64,000 bases of DNA from Plotosus lineatus (Eukaryota > Chordata > Actinopteri > Siluriformes > Plotosidae), in assembly GCA_024760905.1 (NCBI GenBank), contig CM045733.1:36040001-36104000 (forward strand), written 5' to 3'. Under the pieces are notes generated by a model. The model did not search any database. It saw only the letters and a list, made by a program, of their open reading frames with translations, and had not been told where the DNA came from. The translations under genes and the position numbers were made by a program. Below, in pieces: positions 21,987 to 33,773 of the stretch. How positions within the stretch are numbered: the stretch's first letter is position 1; each line of letters opens with the position of its first letter.

Positions 21987-22585
21987 CTTTAACCAATCAA
22001 CAGAAAGCTCTGCAGTTTGATTCCACGCATCTTCAACTAACATCTGAAACTGTACAGACAAGAGAAAGAACAGATTTAAAAAAAACAAACAAACAAACAA
22101 AAAAAAACTATGGCTGAAAGCAGCTCTTTGAGAATTCAAACTGGAATATTTCTGAACTCTGGGAGTAATTCTGATCTTGGAATTTCATTCTTTTTGAACT
22201 TCTTAAAGTTCTGACATCTTTAGAAAATATACAGAAGACATGAACTGTAAAATTTATACTTGTATTATTATTTACAAAATCATTGAGTTAAACTGTTTTT
22301 ACCTCATTATTTCATAAGTCAAAATAAGTTACCAAGCCAAAATTACCATAATAAATAAAAATAATAAATTAAAGTCAAAAATAGCTTAATAATAGAAATA
22401 AAACAGAAAATCAAAACAATAAAGATATGCCAGGTTAATTATAATTACTGGACAAGTCAATAAAATACTAAGTCACAATAAGGACCTGGTTAAAATAGTA
22501 AGCTAAGCATTGAATTTGAGGAAAAAAATACTCATTAAATCAAAATAAGTTACTAAATAATACTGTGATATACATAATTCAAAGT
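21987..22585 (+). other. best3 3' untranslated region and flank
   Basis: A+T-rich sequence after the stop. AATAAA occurs near 22351 and again at about 22396 and 22420, candidates for polyadenylation. No ORF of interest. Confidence 0.45.
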
Positions 22586-22838
22586 CACAGTCTTGTTTTC
22601 CTTTCAGCTTTTCCCCTTTTTCAGGGGTCGCCAGGGTGACTCATCTGATTCGCATGGTTGATTTGGCGTAGATTTTTACGTCGGATGCCCTTCCTGACAC
22701 AACCCTTTAGCAAGGAGCAGAAACATGCTGACGTCATCAAAAAGTCAGCAATCGTTCTTTTACATGAACCTCTCACCATATACAGTGAGACATGGCCGGC
22801 CTTTGATAACCCAGTTAGCTGCACTGGGGGATACACAG
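22586..22838 (-). mobile_element. Family A SINE, 5'-truncated, RTE-type tail
   Basis: Antisense copy without the tRNA head. TACATAATTCAAAGT is duplicated at 22571-22585 and 22839-22853. A further tail-only piece lies at about 22864-22926 in the same orientation. Confidence 0.88.
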
Positions 22839-22926
22839 TACATAATTCAAAGTGAGTGAGTGAATTCCTTTCAGATTTTCCCTTTATCAGGGGTCGCCAC
22901 AGCGAATGATTCGCACGATTGATTTG

Positions 22927-24985
22927 TAAAAGGTATAATTTATTAACTTTGTAAAATAATAAATCAGTATAATAAAATCATAAGATAAAAAATAAAAATG
23001 AAGCAAATGTAAAAACAATGTCATAGTTAGCAAATAATTATGCAGCAGTTGAAATGAAAATGACCATCTTTTGAGTCAGGGCTTTTGTATTCTTGTACAG
23101 TATTTGAAAGTTGCCACTTAAACCTTGTAGATGTAAAGATCTCAGCATAAAGATACTATGTGTATTGGAAAGGTCAAGATGAACTTCAGTTAACAGCATT
23201 TTAAAGCCATCTCCTCTTACCTACATTGAACAAAATGGATTCATGACCCAAATGTTTATATTTCATCACCGAGTTCACCGTTATATCTTCCTGTGAGTAA
23301 TTTGGGGCTTGTCAGACTGACGAGCGAATAAAAAAAATTCCTTCTGCATTACAAGGGTTTTCTCTCTTTGATATCCCCCTTAAGTCCCCTTCACAAATAA
23401 CCTACTATGACAGAAGAGACTGATGTAGGTGTGGGTGGGATAGATTTGAAAGCTGAGTAGTTGCAATCACAACATATGTTGTGTGTGTCATGACAGGATA
23501 GCAGGACAGGTCTGCTATGATGTTCATACAAAAGTAATACCATTGTTGCAAGACAGAAAAAAAAAATCAAATCCTCATGTGAGCTTCCTGTAATACATAT
23601 ACAACTTCTGCACAAAAATGACATGGGTTTAACAAAGAGCAATTATAGAACCAATGTAGGAAAAGCACACAACATTTTTTTAGTCATAAAATCATGGCCA
23701 TCGTGTACCGTACAACAGACAGGGAATGGACTGGAAACTGAGAATGACCTCCAAGACAAAAACCCCACATCTCAATCAGGGTCTATGATGGAATTTTCTT
23801 TGTACAATAGTTGAATTTCATATAACAAACACCTGCAACTGTCCTGGGGGTTTGCCCACTATTCTGTCATGGACCTGTTGTATTCTTGTGTGGCGCATGT
23901 ACAGCTTCCGTAGGAATGATCAATCCGATCATAATTAGCAATGGATTATAAATCTTCAAATCTACCTATTCGTCTTAAAGAGTCCAAATAACATCATGAT
24001 CATTTCTTCCCATGTGTTTTAAGGTCTTTAAGTTCCAATCAAATAAAAAAGACAAACATGGTGAAGAAGAACTGAAGCACTTAAGAATCATACAAATAAA
24101 ACTCAACAATGATGCTTTTCTAAGGAAAATATTTACTTCATATGAAGATGGGACAGGCTAAAGTTTACACTTTGATAAACACAAGTACAGTATAATGCAA
24201 TGCGAATTTATAAATGGTATAGAAAAAAATTGTTGCATTAGATAAGGAAATAAAAATAAGTAAAAGTATGTTTAAAAAAAGGATTAAGCATGTTTAAAAA
24301 ATAGTAATAATAAATAAATGGATTCTTTGGAGATACAGTGCACGTGAGATTCTGGGCATCACATCATTTTTAGCTATCTGGATAGCACAAAAACTTTCCC
24401 GGAACACAGGTCAGTTCACCCAAAACAGCTTAAAGCAGTGCAGGCTGTGATGCGAGAGGATACAAACATGGCCACACATCTTCAGAAGGCAGAAATTGTA
24501 GAGAATGAAAGTGGTATATGCTAAATTGTTCCAACATCTCTGATTTTGTGATTACATTTCTGTGGTCCAGTTATAAAAACCTCCACATCAAACCTCTCAT
24601 TCAAGAAAATGACAATTTTCGCTCTATTCCTCTTGGCAAAAAAAACCCCAGTCAGTTCTTCATTGTTTCACAAACTGAAGAGTTCAGATGCAAAACAGAG
24701 TGAGTCCGTTTGACCCATTTTGTTTTAAAACAGTGACATTTACCTGGTAGTAAGAATAAACCTCAATTATTTCTCTATTTTTATAATAGAATGGTTAAGG
24801 GACACTGAACAAAATATCAGATTACTCAAAATAAACCTTTTCCAGGTAAAGTGTACTTTTAATACAGAAGAGGTTAGGTGGACTCACTGGGTTTGGCACT
24901 CGAACACTTTGACTATTCTCTTGTTGATAACAACGATGATGGAAGCAGAACAGAGTTATGTGAGGTAAAGTCAGTTGGGCTTTTT
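22927..24985. other. Intergenic, no gene identified
   Basis: A+T-rich DNA with short unrecognised ORFs (for example 23623-23814 + and 23391-23642 -). I see no splice-linked coding series, RNA gene or clear repeat. Confidence 0.5.
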
Positions 24986-24989
24986 ACAC

Positions 24990-25268
24990 CCGAGCCATGG
25001 TGGCTCATTAGGCTGGTGCTTATCCTCAGTTTCTGTAGCGTGAAGCGACTACGAGTTAAACTCCTCTTGGATGGGATGCTAGTCCATCGCAGGTTACCTT
25101 CCCAGTATATTTTTACTGGTACCCATTTATACTGCTGGGTGAACAGAGGCACACTTGTGGTTAAGACCTTACCCAGGGGTCTTAGCACAGTGGGTGGTCT
25201 AACTGGAATTTGAACACACAACCTCCCGATCACAAGCGCAGCACCCTAACCACTACACCACTGGCCCC
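24990..25268 (-). mobile_element. tRNA-derived SINE (family D)
   Basis: On the - strand it starts GGGGCCAGTGGTGTAGTGGT and GTTAGGGTGCTGCGC, with B box GTGTTCAAATTCC, then a body with GATGGACTAGCATCCC. Only one copy is evident in the window. Confidence 0.75.
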
Positions 25269-25557
25269 ACATTATGTGAGCTTCCTGTTTATTAGAACAT
25301 AGAAATGTTGTGGAACTAAAAATCCAAATACATCTTTTTTGTATTGCCTTGATCAGTGGTTCTCATTGGTCGCGTGTTGTTATACATAGTCTGTATTCAG
25401 TTTTGGGATTCACAAAATCTGAGGCTTCTTAATATGCTTTATTGGCAGTGCCAACATTTGCAAAGAATATCAGGTGAGATTTGTGAAAAACAGGTTTCTC
25501 AGCCCACCCCTATTTCCACCAATGTATGCAAAGCTCCGCTACAAAACATATATACTA

Positions 25558-26340
25558 GTCCTTCTCAAAAAATTAGCATATTGTGATAAAGTTCATTATT
25601 TTCTGTAATGTACTGATAAAAATTAAACTTTCATATATTTTAGATTCATTGCACACCAACTGAAATATTTAAGGTCTTTTATTGTTTTAATACTGATGAT
25701 TTTGGCATACAGCTCATGAAAACCCAAAATTCCTATCTCAAAAAATTAGCATATCATGAAAAGGTACTCTAAACGAGTTATTAACCTAATCATCTGAATC
25801 AACCAATTAACTCTAAACACCTGCAAAAGATTCCTGAGGCTTTTAAAAACTCCCAGCCTGGTTCATTACTCAAAACCGCAATCATGGGTAAGACTGCCGA
25901 CCTGACTGCTGTCCAGAAGGCCATCATTGACACCCTCAAGCAAGAGGGTAAGACACAGAAAGAAATCTCTGAGCGAATAGGCTGTTCCCAGAGTGCTGTA
26001 TCGAGGCACCTCAGTGGGACGTCTGTGGGAAGGAAAAAGTGTGGCAGAAAACGCTGCACAACCAGAAGAGGTGACCGGACCCTGAGGAAGATTGTGGAGA
26101 AGGGCCGATTCCAGACCTTGGGGGACCTGTGGAAGCAGTGGACTGGGCTACAGGTGCCGCATTCCCCAGGTCAAGCCACTTTTGAACCAGCCGCATTGAA
26201 GCAGTCATTTCTGCAAAAGGATTCCCGACCAAGTATTGAGTGCATAACTGAACATAATTATTTGAAGGTTGACTTTTTTTTTGTATTAAAAGCACTATTT
26301 TTATTGGTCGGATGAAATATGCTAATTTTTTGAGAAGGAC
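25558..26340 (+). mobile_element. Tc1-like transposon (family 1), internally deleted copy
   Basis: TA flanks at 25556-25557 and 26341-26342. The left end and the first about 100 transposase codons (25884 onward, [16 protein letters not shown]) match the full copy at 14989. The reading then jumps at about 26180 from GQATFEP to sequence at the extreme 3' part (CATTGAAGCAGTCATTT). The right inverted repeat is shorter: the inner motif joins straight to GAGAAGGAC. It cannot encode transposase. Confidence 0.93.
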
Positions 26341-26344
26341 TAGT

Positions 26345-26958
26345 ATTATATCAATTTAAGTTAGTATGCTACAAAGTCAGGTAACATCTGGTGACCAAAC
26401 AGTATATAAATTATTTGAGATTGTAAGGTGGATATCACTATATATATATCTACACATAATATATGTATGTATAGGTGTATGTGGGTGGGTGTGTGTGTGA
26501 GTTCTCAATTGATTAAAGTATTTTCCAGTTTATGGAGCGTATGATCATTATTCAGAGACAGCACACCAATCAGATCACATCTTTTACACCTCTCCAGAGC
26601 CATTACAATCAACTGAACAGAACAGTTCCGACCCTGTGAGTAATGCATCGAACAAATGAAAGCAAAACAGACTTCTAAACACACAGCCAGTTTCGATCAT
26701 GTTTTGTGTACACACGATTCTGTGCCAGCTTCAGAGGAACTCCACTATGGCAATGACCAGGACATCACGTTCGCCTGGACCGGAAATGTCATGCTTTGTT
26801 TGGAAGAAGCAATTTTTAAATCTGACACTGGTTTTAAAACCTATTTTAACACCTTCGCTTCAATCCAAACTCAACATCATCATACACACACCATCTGCAG
26901 GCTATTTCTTTTTTTGATATGTTTTTAACTCAAGAAAAATTATTGCTTCTATTCAAAG
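26345..26958. other. Exon-like open segments of unknown origin
   Basis: TTTTCCAG|TTTATGG at 26528 and CCT|GTGAGTAA at about 26633 bracket a segment open in two frames, one reading YGAYDHYSETAHQSDHIFYT. A second open stretch (26656-26928) reads ASFDHVLCTHDSVPASEELH. I do not recognise either. They may be relics of a gene or chance. Confidence 0.25.
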
Positions 26959-26984
26959 TGAGCACACGCACCTGCAGGCACGCA

Positions 26985-27160
26985 CGCACACTTGGGGCAG
27001 TGGGCTGCCACACACATTAGGCGTACCTGGAGAGCAGTTGGGGTTAGGTTCCTAGCTCAAGGGCACTTCAGTAAACATTTAACCTGCTGATTCAGGAATC
27101 GAACCAGTGACCTTTCGATCCCAAAGCTGCCTCATAACCATTAGGCTATGGCTGCGCCCA
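26985..27160 (-). mobile_element. tRNA-derived SINE (family C)
   Basis: On the - strand GGGCGCAGCCATAGCCTAAT and GGTTATGAGGCAGC, B box GGTTCGATTCCTG, then AAGTGCCCTTGAGCTAGGAA. A + strand relative lies at 59100-59372. Confidence 0.75.
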
Positions 27161-27412
27161 AATGAATAAACTGCTGGTCTTGATCAGCAGATTTGATTGA
27201 ATAACTCGGAAATAAACATTCAAATATTATAGCCTTTTAGATGATTAACATGGATGTGTTTTGATGTTCTATTGTTTTTTTTATTATTATTTTTATAATA
27301 GCCTGAATGAGGGAGAGTGAAAACACATTTAAGTGTTTAACTTATTTATATTAGAAATAAATACAGGCCCAAGGGTAGCGCAATGTCAGGCCAAAGACCA
27401 GAAGGACACCAT

Positions 27413-27418
27413 TTTATT
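27413..27418 (-). promoter_or_regulatory. Candidate creb3l2 polyadenylation signal
   Basis: AATAAA on the - strand about 305 nt after the creb3l2 stop, followed downstream by no coding sequence. Not confirmed by any transcript evidence. Confidence 0.3.
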
Positions 27419-27440
27419 TTTTAATCTAAATACTGGAAGA

Positions 27441-27446
27441 TACACA

Positions 27447-27492
<46 letters not shown>
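27441..27492. repeat. (CA)n microsatellite
   Basis: About 50 bp of CA just upstream (on +) of the creb3l2 3' end. Confidence 0.95.
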
Positions 27493-27493
<1 letters not shown>

Positions 27494-27721
27494 ACACAAA
27501 GACTTCGCGAAGGAGAAAAAACATGAAAAAGCTTTAAAATATAGTATCAAAATTTCATATATATTAGTGGAATGATATAATTCCTTTTTGTTTGTTTTTT
27601 CATTAAAAAAAAGAAACTGGTGAGAGGAATGATACTTAAAGGAGGTTTATAAATACATAATGGAGGTGTATCTCTGCCTGGCCCAAAAGGTGCAGGTAAG
27701 CTTGAGGAGGTCCAGCCATCC

Positions 27722-27794
27722 TCATGACGGCTCGTTCACTCTCCTCTCCAGCTCAATAACTTTCAGGCTTTCATTGGATTGTATCTCCACTGAC
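27722..27794 (-). CDS. creb3l2: creb3l2 coding exon 12 (residues 512-535)
   Basis: Acceptor TTCTGAAG|GTCAGT. Encodes [20 protein letters not shown] and EPS before TGA, equivalent to the GNETLKVVELDRRVN end of human CREB3L2. It is easily missed because exon 11 reads into an in-frame stop if its AG|GTAACA donor is ignored. Confidence 0.93.
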
Positions 27795-29252
27795 CTTCAG
27801 AATGAGAAATAAAAGTTAAACCAATCATGTGATACCTGATGTGGCTCTGGGATCAGGTTCCTCTAAGGTCTTGAGGGTTTGTTACCTGTGTGTGTGCAGG
27901 TCGATAAGAAGGTCTTTTTGTAGGTTAGTGCCATTTTTCTGAACTAAAGGTGGGCTGGGTTCTGGAGCTGGAGGAGTGGCCTGTTTGAGTCCACGTTGCT
28001 GCTCCAGACGCCACATTGCCATAGCGGAAGTCTTGCTGTCCCACTCCGGATATTCTCCACCCAGTCCGGAGGGGCGGGTCTCGTCACTGACACCAAACTC
28101 CTCAAAAGCCAGCAGGCTTCTGGACTTCACTGGTGGACAGAACAGTCCGTTTAACACATTTTAGACAAATAGATTTATACATTCACCATATTAATGTTGA
28201 CAAAAAAACGATAGTAATCATGACAACATACAGTCTGCTCCCTACTTACGAAGACCCCTGGGTACAAAATCCCCGGGTTACAAAGATCATTTTCCTATGT
28301 TTCCATCCCCGGGATACGAAAACAACCCCCTCTTATAAAAAGAAATTCAAAATTCAAACGCGCCAATCAAAATTTCACATGACGCGCGAGTTGTCTCTCA
28401 ACACCCCGCCCCGCTGGCCTCCCAGATAGAGACAGAAGGAACCTTAACTCTTTAGTTTAGTTTTTTAAGTTGTTTAATTCAGTAAATGTTTAATAAATGT
28501 GGGCGAATTAGAGCTCATCTGGAATTCCGATCCCTCAAGGAATCAAGTTAAAGTTGAGTTTGTCAAGCAGGGAATGCACTTTGAATTCCACGTCTTGTGA
28601 GCATGGCCCGCAGTGCGCGTGCGAGAGAGAGAGAGAGAGAGAGAGTGAGACAGGGGTGTGTGTGTGTGTTAATAAAAAATGTTTAATAATGGTTTAATTA
28701 ATAAATATCTAAATAAAATGATTTAATATGTTAATAAAATGTTTAAATGGTTGAATAAATAATTTTCTTTTACTTTTAACACATATTTCATACAAAATTG
28801 GTGTACTTTTATCATTTTTAAAGGATTTATGGGGTTTCTCCAGTCCTACGACTGGAGCCTTGGAACGAATTAGGCGTTGAACATGTAAGATGCGACCCCT
28901 GCTGTCAAAATCCCCGCGTTACGAAAAAGGCTCTGGAACGGATTAATTTCGTAGGTAGGGGGCCGACTGTATTCCCATCTTACTCTGGCTCTAAAGTGTG
29001 TCTAAACCTAAAGGGAGGATGTAGTGTTTGCTTCTTATTATTGTTAATGGCATAGAAGGGAGACAAAATATTTTTTACTTTTACCTATATGTACATCATT
29101 TTGGGTACTCAACTATCTGCACACATGACCTTTTATGGATTTTGTGGCCACCATTATTGGCAAATGAACTATGTCAGGAATGTACACTGCACTATACAGA
29201 ATCATAAATACACCTTTGCACTATACAGACGCACACGTACACCTTTATACAT

Positions 29253-29299
<47 letters not shown>

Positions 29300-32200
29300 C
29301 ATACATACATATACATATATATATATATACACATAGACACACACACATACTTTCTCACGCCGGTCTCGAGACCGGATGAATGCAGAGGGTTGTGTCAGGA
29401 AGGGCATCCGACGTAAAACCAATACCAAATCAAACATGCGAATCATTAATATGACTTCCAAACCGGTCAAGGCCGGGGATAACAATGACCGCCATCAGTA
29501 CATTTAACCAACAGGGTGCTGGTGGAAACTGGACTACTGTTGGTCGAAGAAGGAGGGGCGGGAGGCGTGTCCATAGACAGAGCGAGAATAGAAACTTAGG
29601 AGTTTGAATGTTGGAACAATGACAGGAAAAGCTAGAGAGCTGGCTGACATGATGCAGAGGAGGAAGGTGGACATCCTGAACACACAGTATTCATCACACC
29701 GTCAATTTCTAACTTGAGCCTCATCACTCTGTCTGACACTCTTTTCACTTCTAGAACATTTCTGACAGAGTGATGAGGCTCAAGTTAGAAATTGACGGTG
29801 TGATGTTCAATGTTGTTAGTGCTTATGCCCCACAGGCAGGATGTGAGCTAGAAGAGAAGGAGAGATTCTGGAGTGAGTTACATGAAGTGATGCAGAGTAC
29901 CCCCAGAGGAGAAAGAGTGGTCATTGGGGCAGACTTCAATGGACATGTTGGTGCAGACAATAGAGGGGACAAGGAAGTGATGGGCAGGTTTGGTATCCAG
30001 GACAGGAACACAGAAGGACAGATGTTGATAGATTTTGCAAAAAGGATGGAAATGTCTGTGGTGAATACCAGAAGAGACAGAGCTTAGCGTGACGGAAGTG
30101 GAAGCACACAGGTCGACTACATCTTGTGTCAACAATGTAATTTGAAGGAAGTCAGTGACTGAAAAGTATAGTGGGTGAGAGTATTGCCAGACAGCATAGG
30201 ATGGTGGTGTGCGGGATGATGCTAATGGTGAGAAAGGTAAAGAAGGCAAAGGCAGAGCAGAAGACAAAAAGTGGTGGAAGCTGAAAAAGGAAGAGTGTTG
30301 TGTTGTCTTCAAGGACGAGTTGAAACAGGCTATGTGTGGTCAGGGAGACAGGTGGAAGAGTACTTGGTGTGTCCTCTGGAAGGAAAGTAGATAAGGAGAC
30401 TTGGTGGTGGAATGAGGAAGTATATGAGTGTGTACAAAGGAAGAAGCAGTGGGACATTCAGAGTACTGAAGAGAGTAAACAGGAGTACAGAGAGAGACAC
30501 AGCACAATGTGAAGGTAGCGGTGTCAAAGGCCAAACAGAGACCTTGTATGCTAGCTTGGGCAGTAAGGAGGGAGAAAATGATTTACACAGGTTGGCACAG
30601 CAGAGAAATAGAGACGGAAAGGACGTCCAGCAAGCTATTGTGAGTGATTAAGGACAGAGTACTTTGAAGAGCTGATGAATGAGGAAAATAAGAGAGAACA
30701 AAGAGTAGAAGAGGTGACCATTGAGGACCAGAAACTAGCAAAGATTAGTAAGGGAGGAGTGAGGAGAGCATTGAAGAGGATGAAGAATGAAAAGGCAGTT
30801 GGTCCTGATGACATACCTGTGGAGGTATGGAAGTGTCTAGGAGAGGTAGCAGTAGACTGTTTGACAAGAACATTCAGCAAAGTCTTAAAGAGTGAGAGGA
30901 TGCCAGAGGAATGGAGAAGTGTGCTGGAGCCTATTTTTAAAAACAAGGGGGATAAAGTTGATGAGCCACACGATTAAGTTATGGGAAACAATAGTGGAAG
31001 CGAGAGTAAGGGCAGAGGTCAGCATTTGTGAACAACAGTTTGGTTTCATGCCAAGAAAGAGCACCAGAGATGCAGTGTTTGCTTTGAGGATGTTAATAGA
31101 GAAGTACAGAGAAGGTGTAAGAGTCTTCAGGCAGTTGATTTGTCAATCTGTGTGCTCTGTCCAGTGACTGACCAATCAAATGCCTGAAGACTCTTATCAG
31201 TTGTTTGAATGAGCCAAGTCAGGTGTGCTGATGCTAGGTTGAAACAAAAGCCTGCAGCCACATGGCCCTTTGTGGCACGAGTTTGACACCCCTGATCCAG
31301 AGCAATGGAGAGTGTGGAAAAGGGGTGAAGAAGCATGTGCAGGTAGGTTGGAATGGTTGGAGAAAAGTGTCCGGTGTGATATTTTCTGAAAGTGTCAAAG
31401 AAATTGGGCAGAACCACCAGAAATCCTGGGAGCACTGTAGCCTGTAATTCAAGCCAGATTTTTTTCTTTAAATGCTTGTAATTTCATACGAAATTCTTAA
31501 GACTGTTCCTGCAGTGGCCATGCTTCTTGCTGTCAAACATTTGACTCTGAACTGCCCTCTAGTGGATGTATTGCTTAGTGCCAACATAAAGGGCACAGAA
31601 GCATGTACTGATGGCCACATAGTTTGAAATGGACTCATTTAATTTCATACAGAAAGGAAGCATACATTCATGCATGCACACGCGAACAAAGATTCCTGAA
31701 ATTTCAATACAACAGGTCGAGTGGTATAGGGCACTGGATCGCTGATCCAAAGGTTGGGGGTTCGAGTCCCACTCTCCACAGGGTCGTCACTGTACCCCCA
31801 GTGCAGCTAACTGGGTTATCAAAGGCGGGCCATGTCTCTCATTGTCTATGATGAGAGACATGTAAAAGAATCAATGCTGACATTCGTAAAGAGTAGGCTG
31901 CAAAGTCGTCAGCGTGTTTCTGTCCCTTGCTAAAAAGGGTTGTGACAGGAAGGGCATCTGACGTAAAAACCTCTGCCAAATCAAACGTGCGAATCAGATG
32001 TGGCGACTCCCGAGTAGAAGGGAAAAAAGTTGAAAGGAAGACAGACAGACAGACAGACACTTAATACACGTTTGGTTTGGCTTACACAAACTTTTTTTAT
32101 ACAAACGTTGCATGCACTAGGAGAGCAATGAATGAGGTCCGTTTTGTGTTTATTTGGATGTAATACCTTTAGTCGTGTAAGACTCCTGCATGCTGAGCTC

Positions 32201-32531
32201 TCTGGATAGATCATTCGTTGAGACAGATGAACAAGGACTCAGGCCTTCATAGAAGCTTCCCAGGAACACAGCAAAACACAGAACCAGTGCCTACAGGACA
32301 GCATGGGGATAAACTGAGTTTCCCCTTACAATAAACCTGCTTTCTTCAATATACAGTATGCATCACAGGGTCTGTACTCAAGATGGTTTTTCTATTGTTT
32401 TAGTCCTGCCCATTGGTCTTGCCAAGTATTTTATATGATCTCTACCACTGACAGAGTCCAGATGCCTTTAAGAAAATGCAGTTTTGTTATTTATAGGTAA
32501 GGTAAAAGGTAAAGGTTATTTATAACGATTG

Positions 32532-32562
<31 letters not shown>

Positions 32563-33703
32563 TAAATGGGATGCTATTGTTCTTATTGCTACTTTTGTTA
32601 TTGTATTTAACATTTTTATATTTGGAGATGTTTACTCTCATATATAGAATCATCTCGACATTCATGCACAACTGTATACGAGCTGGAACAAACACATACA
32701 CAGTTAACAGAACAGATTGGCATTTGTTCATTGAGATATCTATCAAACATCTCTAGACATTGTCTTAACTAGTATTTGTCTAAAGTTCATCTTGAATTGG
32801 ATGAAAGTGGTCTTGAATAGACTTCTGTATATAAGGCCATTGGCTTATTTCAGGTAAAAAAAATAAGTGTTCGTTACAACAAAAATGAAAAAGCCTAGTC
32901 CACGGTAGACCTAATATAAATACAGTATTCCATGATGACTACTTTGATAATTCTGAACTGAACAGAGTTACAGGATTGTCTGCAGAAAGGACATGTCACA
33001 CTGCCTTTAAACATGATATCTAATCTGACCTAGATAAAACCACTTTTATCTCGTATAATAAAAGCTGTAATGACACTAATAGCATTAAGTTTAGAACATA
33101 TAGGGAATAAAGTACTGGGGCATCATGCTGTTATAGGAAAGTGATTGAAAAGGTTTTATAGTTATTGAAGGATAAATGGCTTCCAATCCCTTTAAAACAT
33201 AGAACCCAAACTACTTTTCTACTGAAAAACACAGAACCCAAACTACTTTTCTACTTAAAATACAACATAAACAATGGCATATTGTGTGAGATCTTATCAT
33301 CTATTTAGTGTTACATTAAATGCTGTGGGACAATAGAGTACAATTAAACCAGTTCCACTATTATCACTCCGCTATAAACTACTTCGCTCCTTCACTTTCT
33401 GTTTCCTGCAGTGGAAATCCTGAAAGTTCCTCTGACTATTATAAAACACGGATACTGGTGACTTCTGTCCTATATGCTAAAGAAACATCTCACAAAAACC
33501 TCATTGAATAAGAGATTCTATGGCTTTCTTGGTTATGTAATGAGACGAGTCCCTTTGAGTGAGCTGTTGCCATCAAAGCAACACGATAAAAATTAGTAAA
33601 TTAGTCAAAGATTCTGACCAATTAGATTAAGTCAGTACGGACCCAGTCAATCAGTAGTGTTGTGTTAATAACACGGAGGTGTCACACATTATCCATCTGT
33701 CTG

Positions 33704-33773
<70 letters not shown>

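Noticed and set aside
27882..28157. End of creb3l2 at the stop at 27882
   Set aside because: The reading crosses a good donor (AG|GTAACA), and a matching downstream exon restores the conserved C-terminus, so the true stop is at 27722.
30152..30457. Minus-strand ORFs of about 100 aa over the LINE (also 54295-54723, 55384-55899)
   Set aside because: Antisense shadows of RTE LINE coding sequence.
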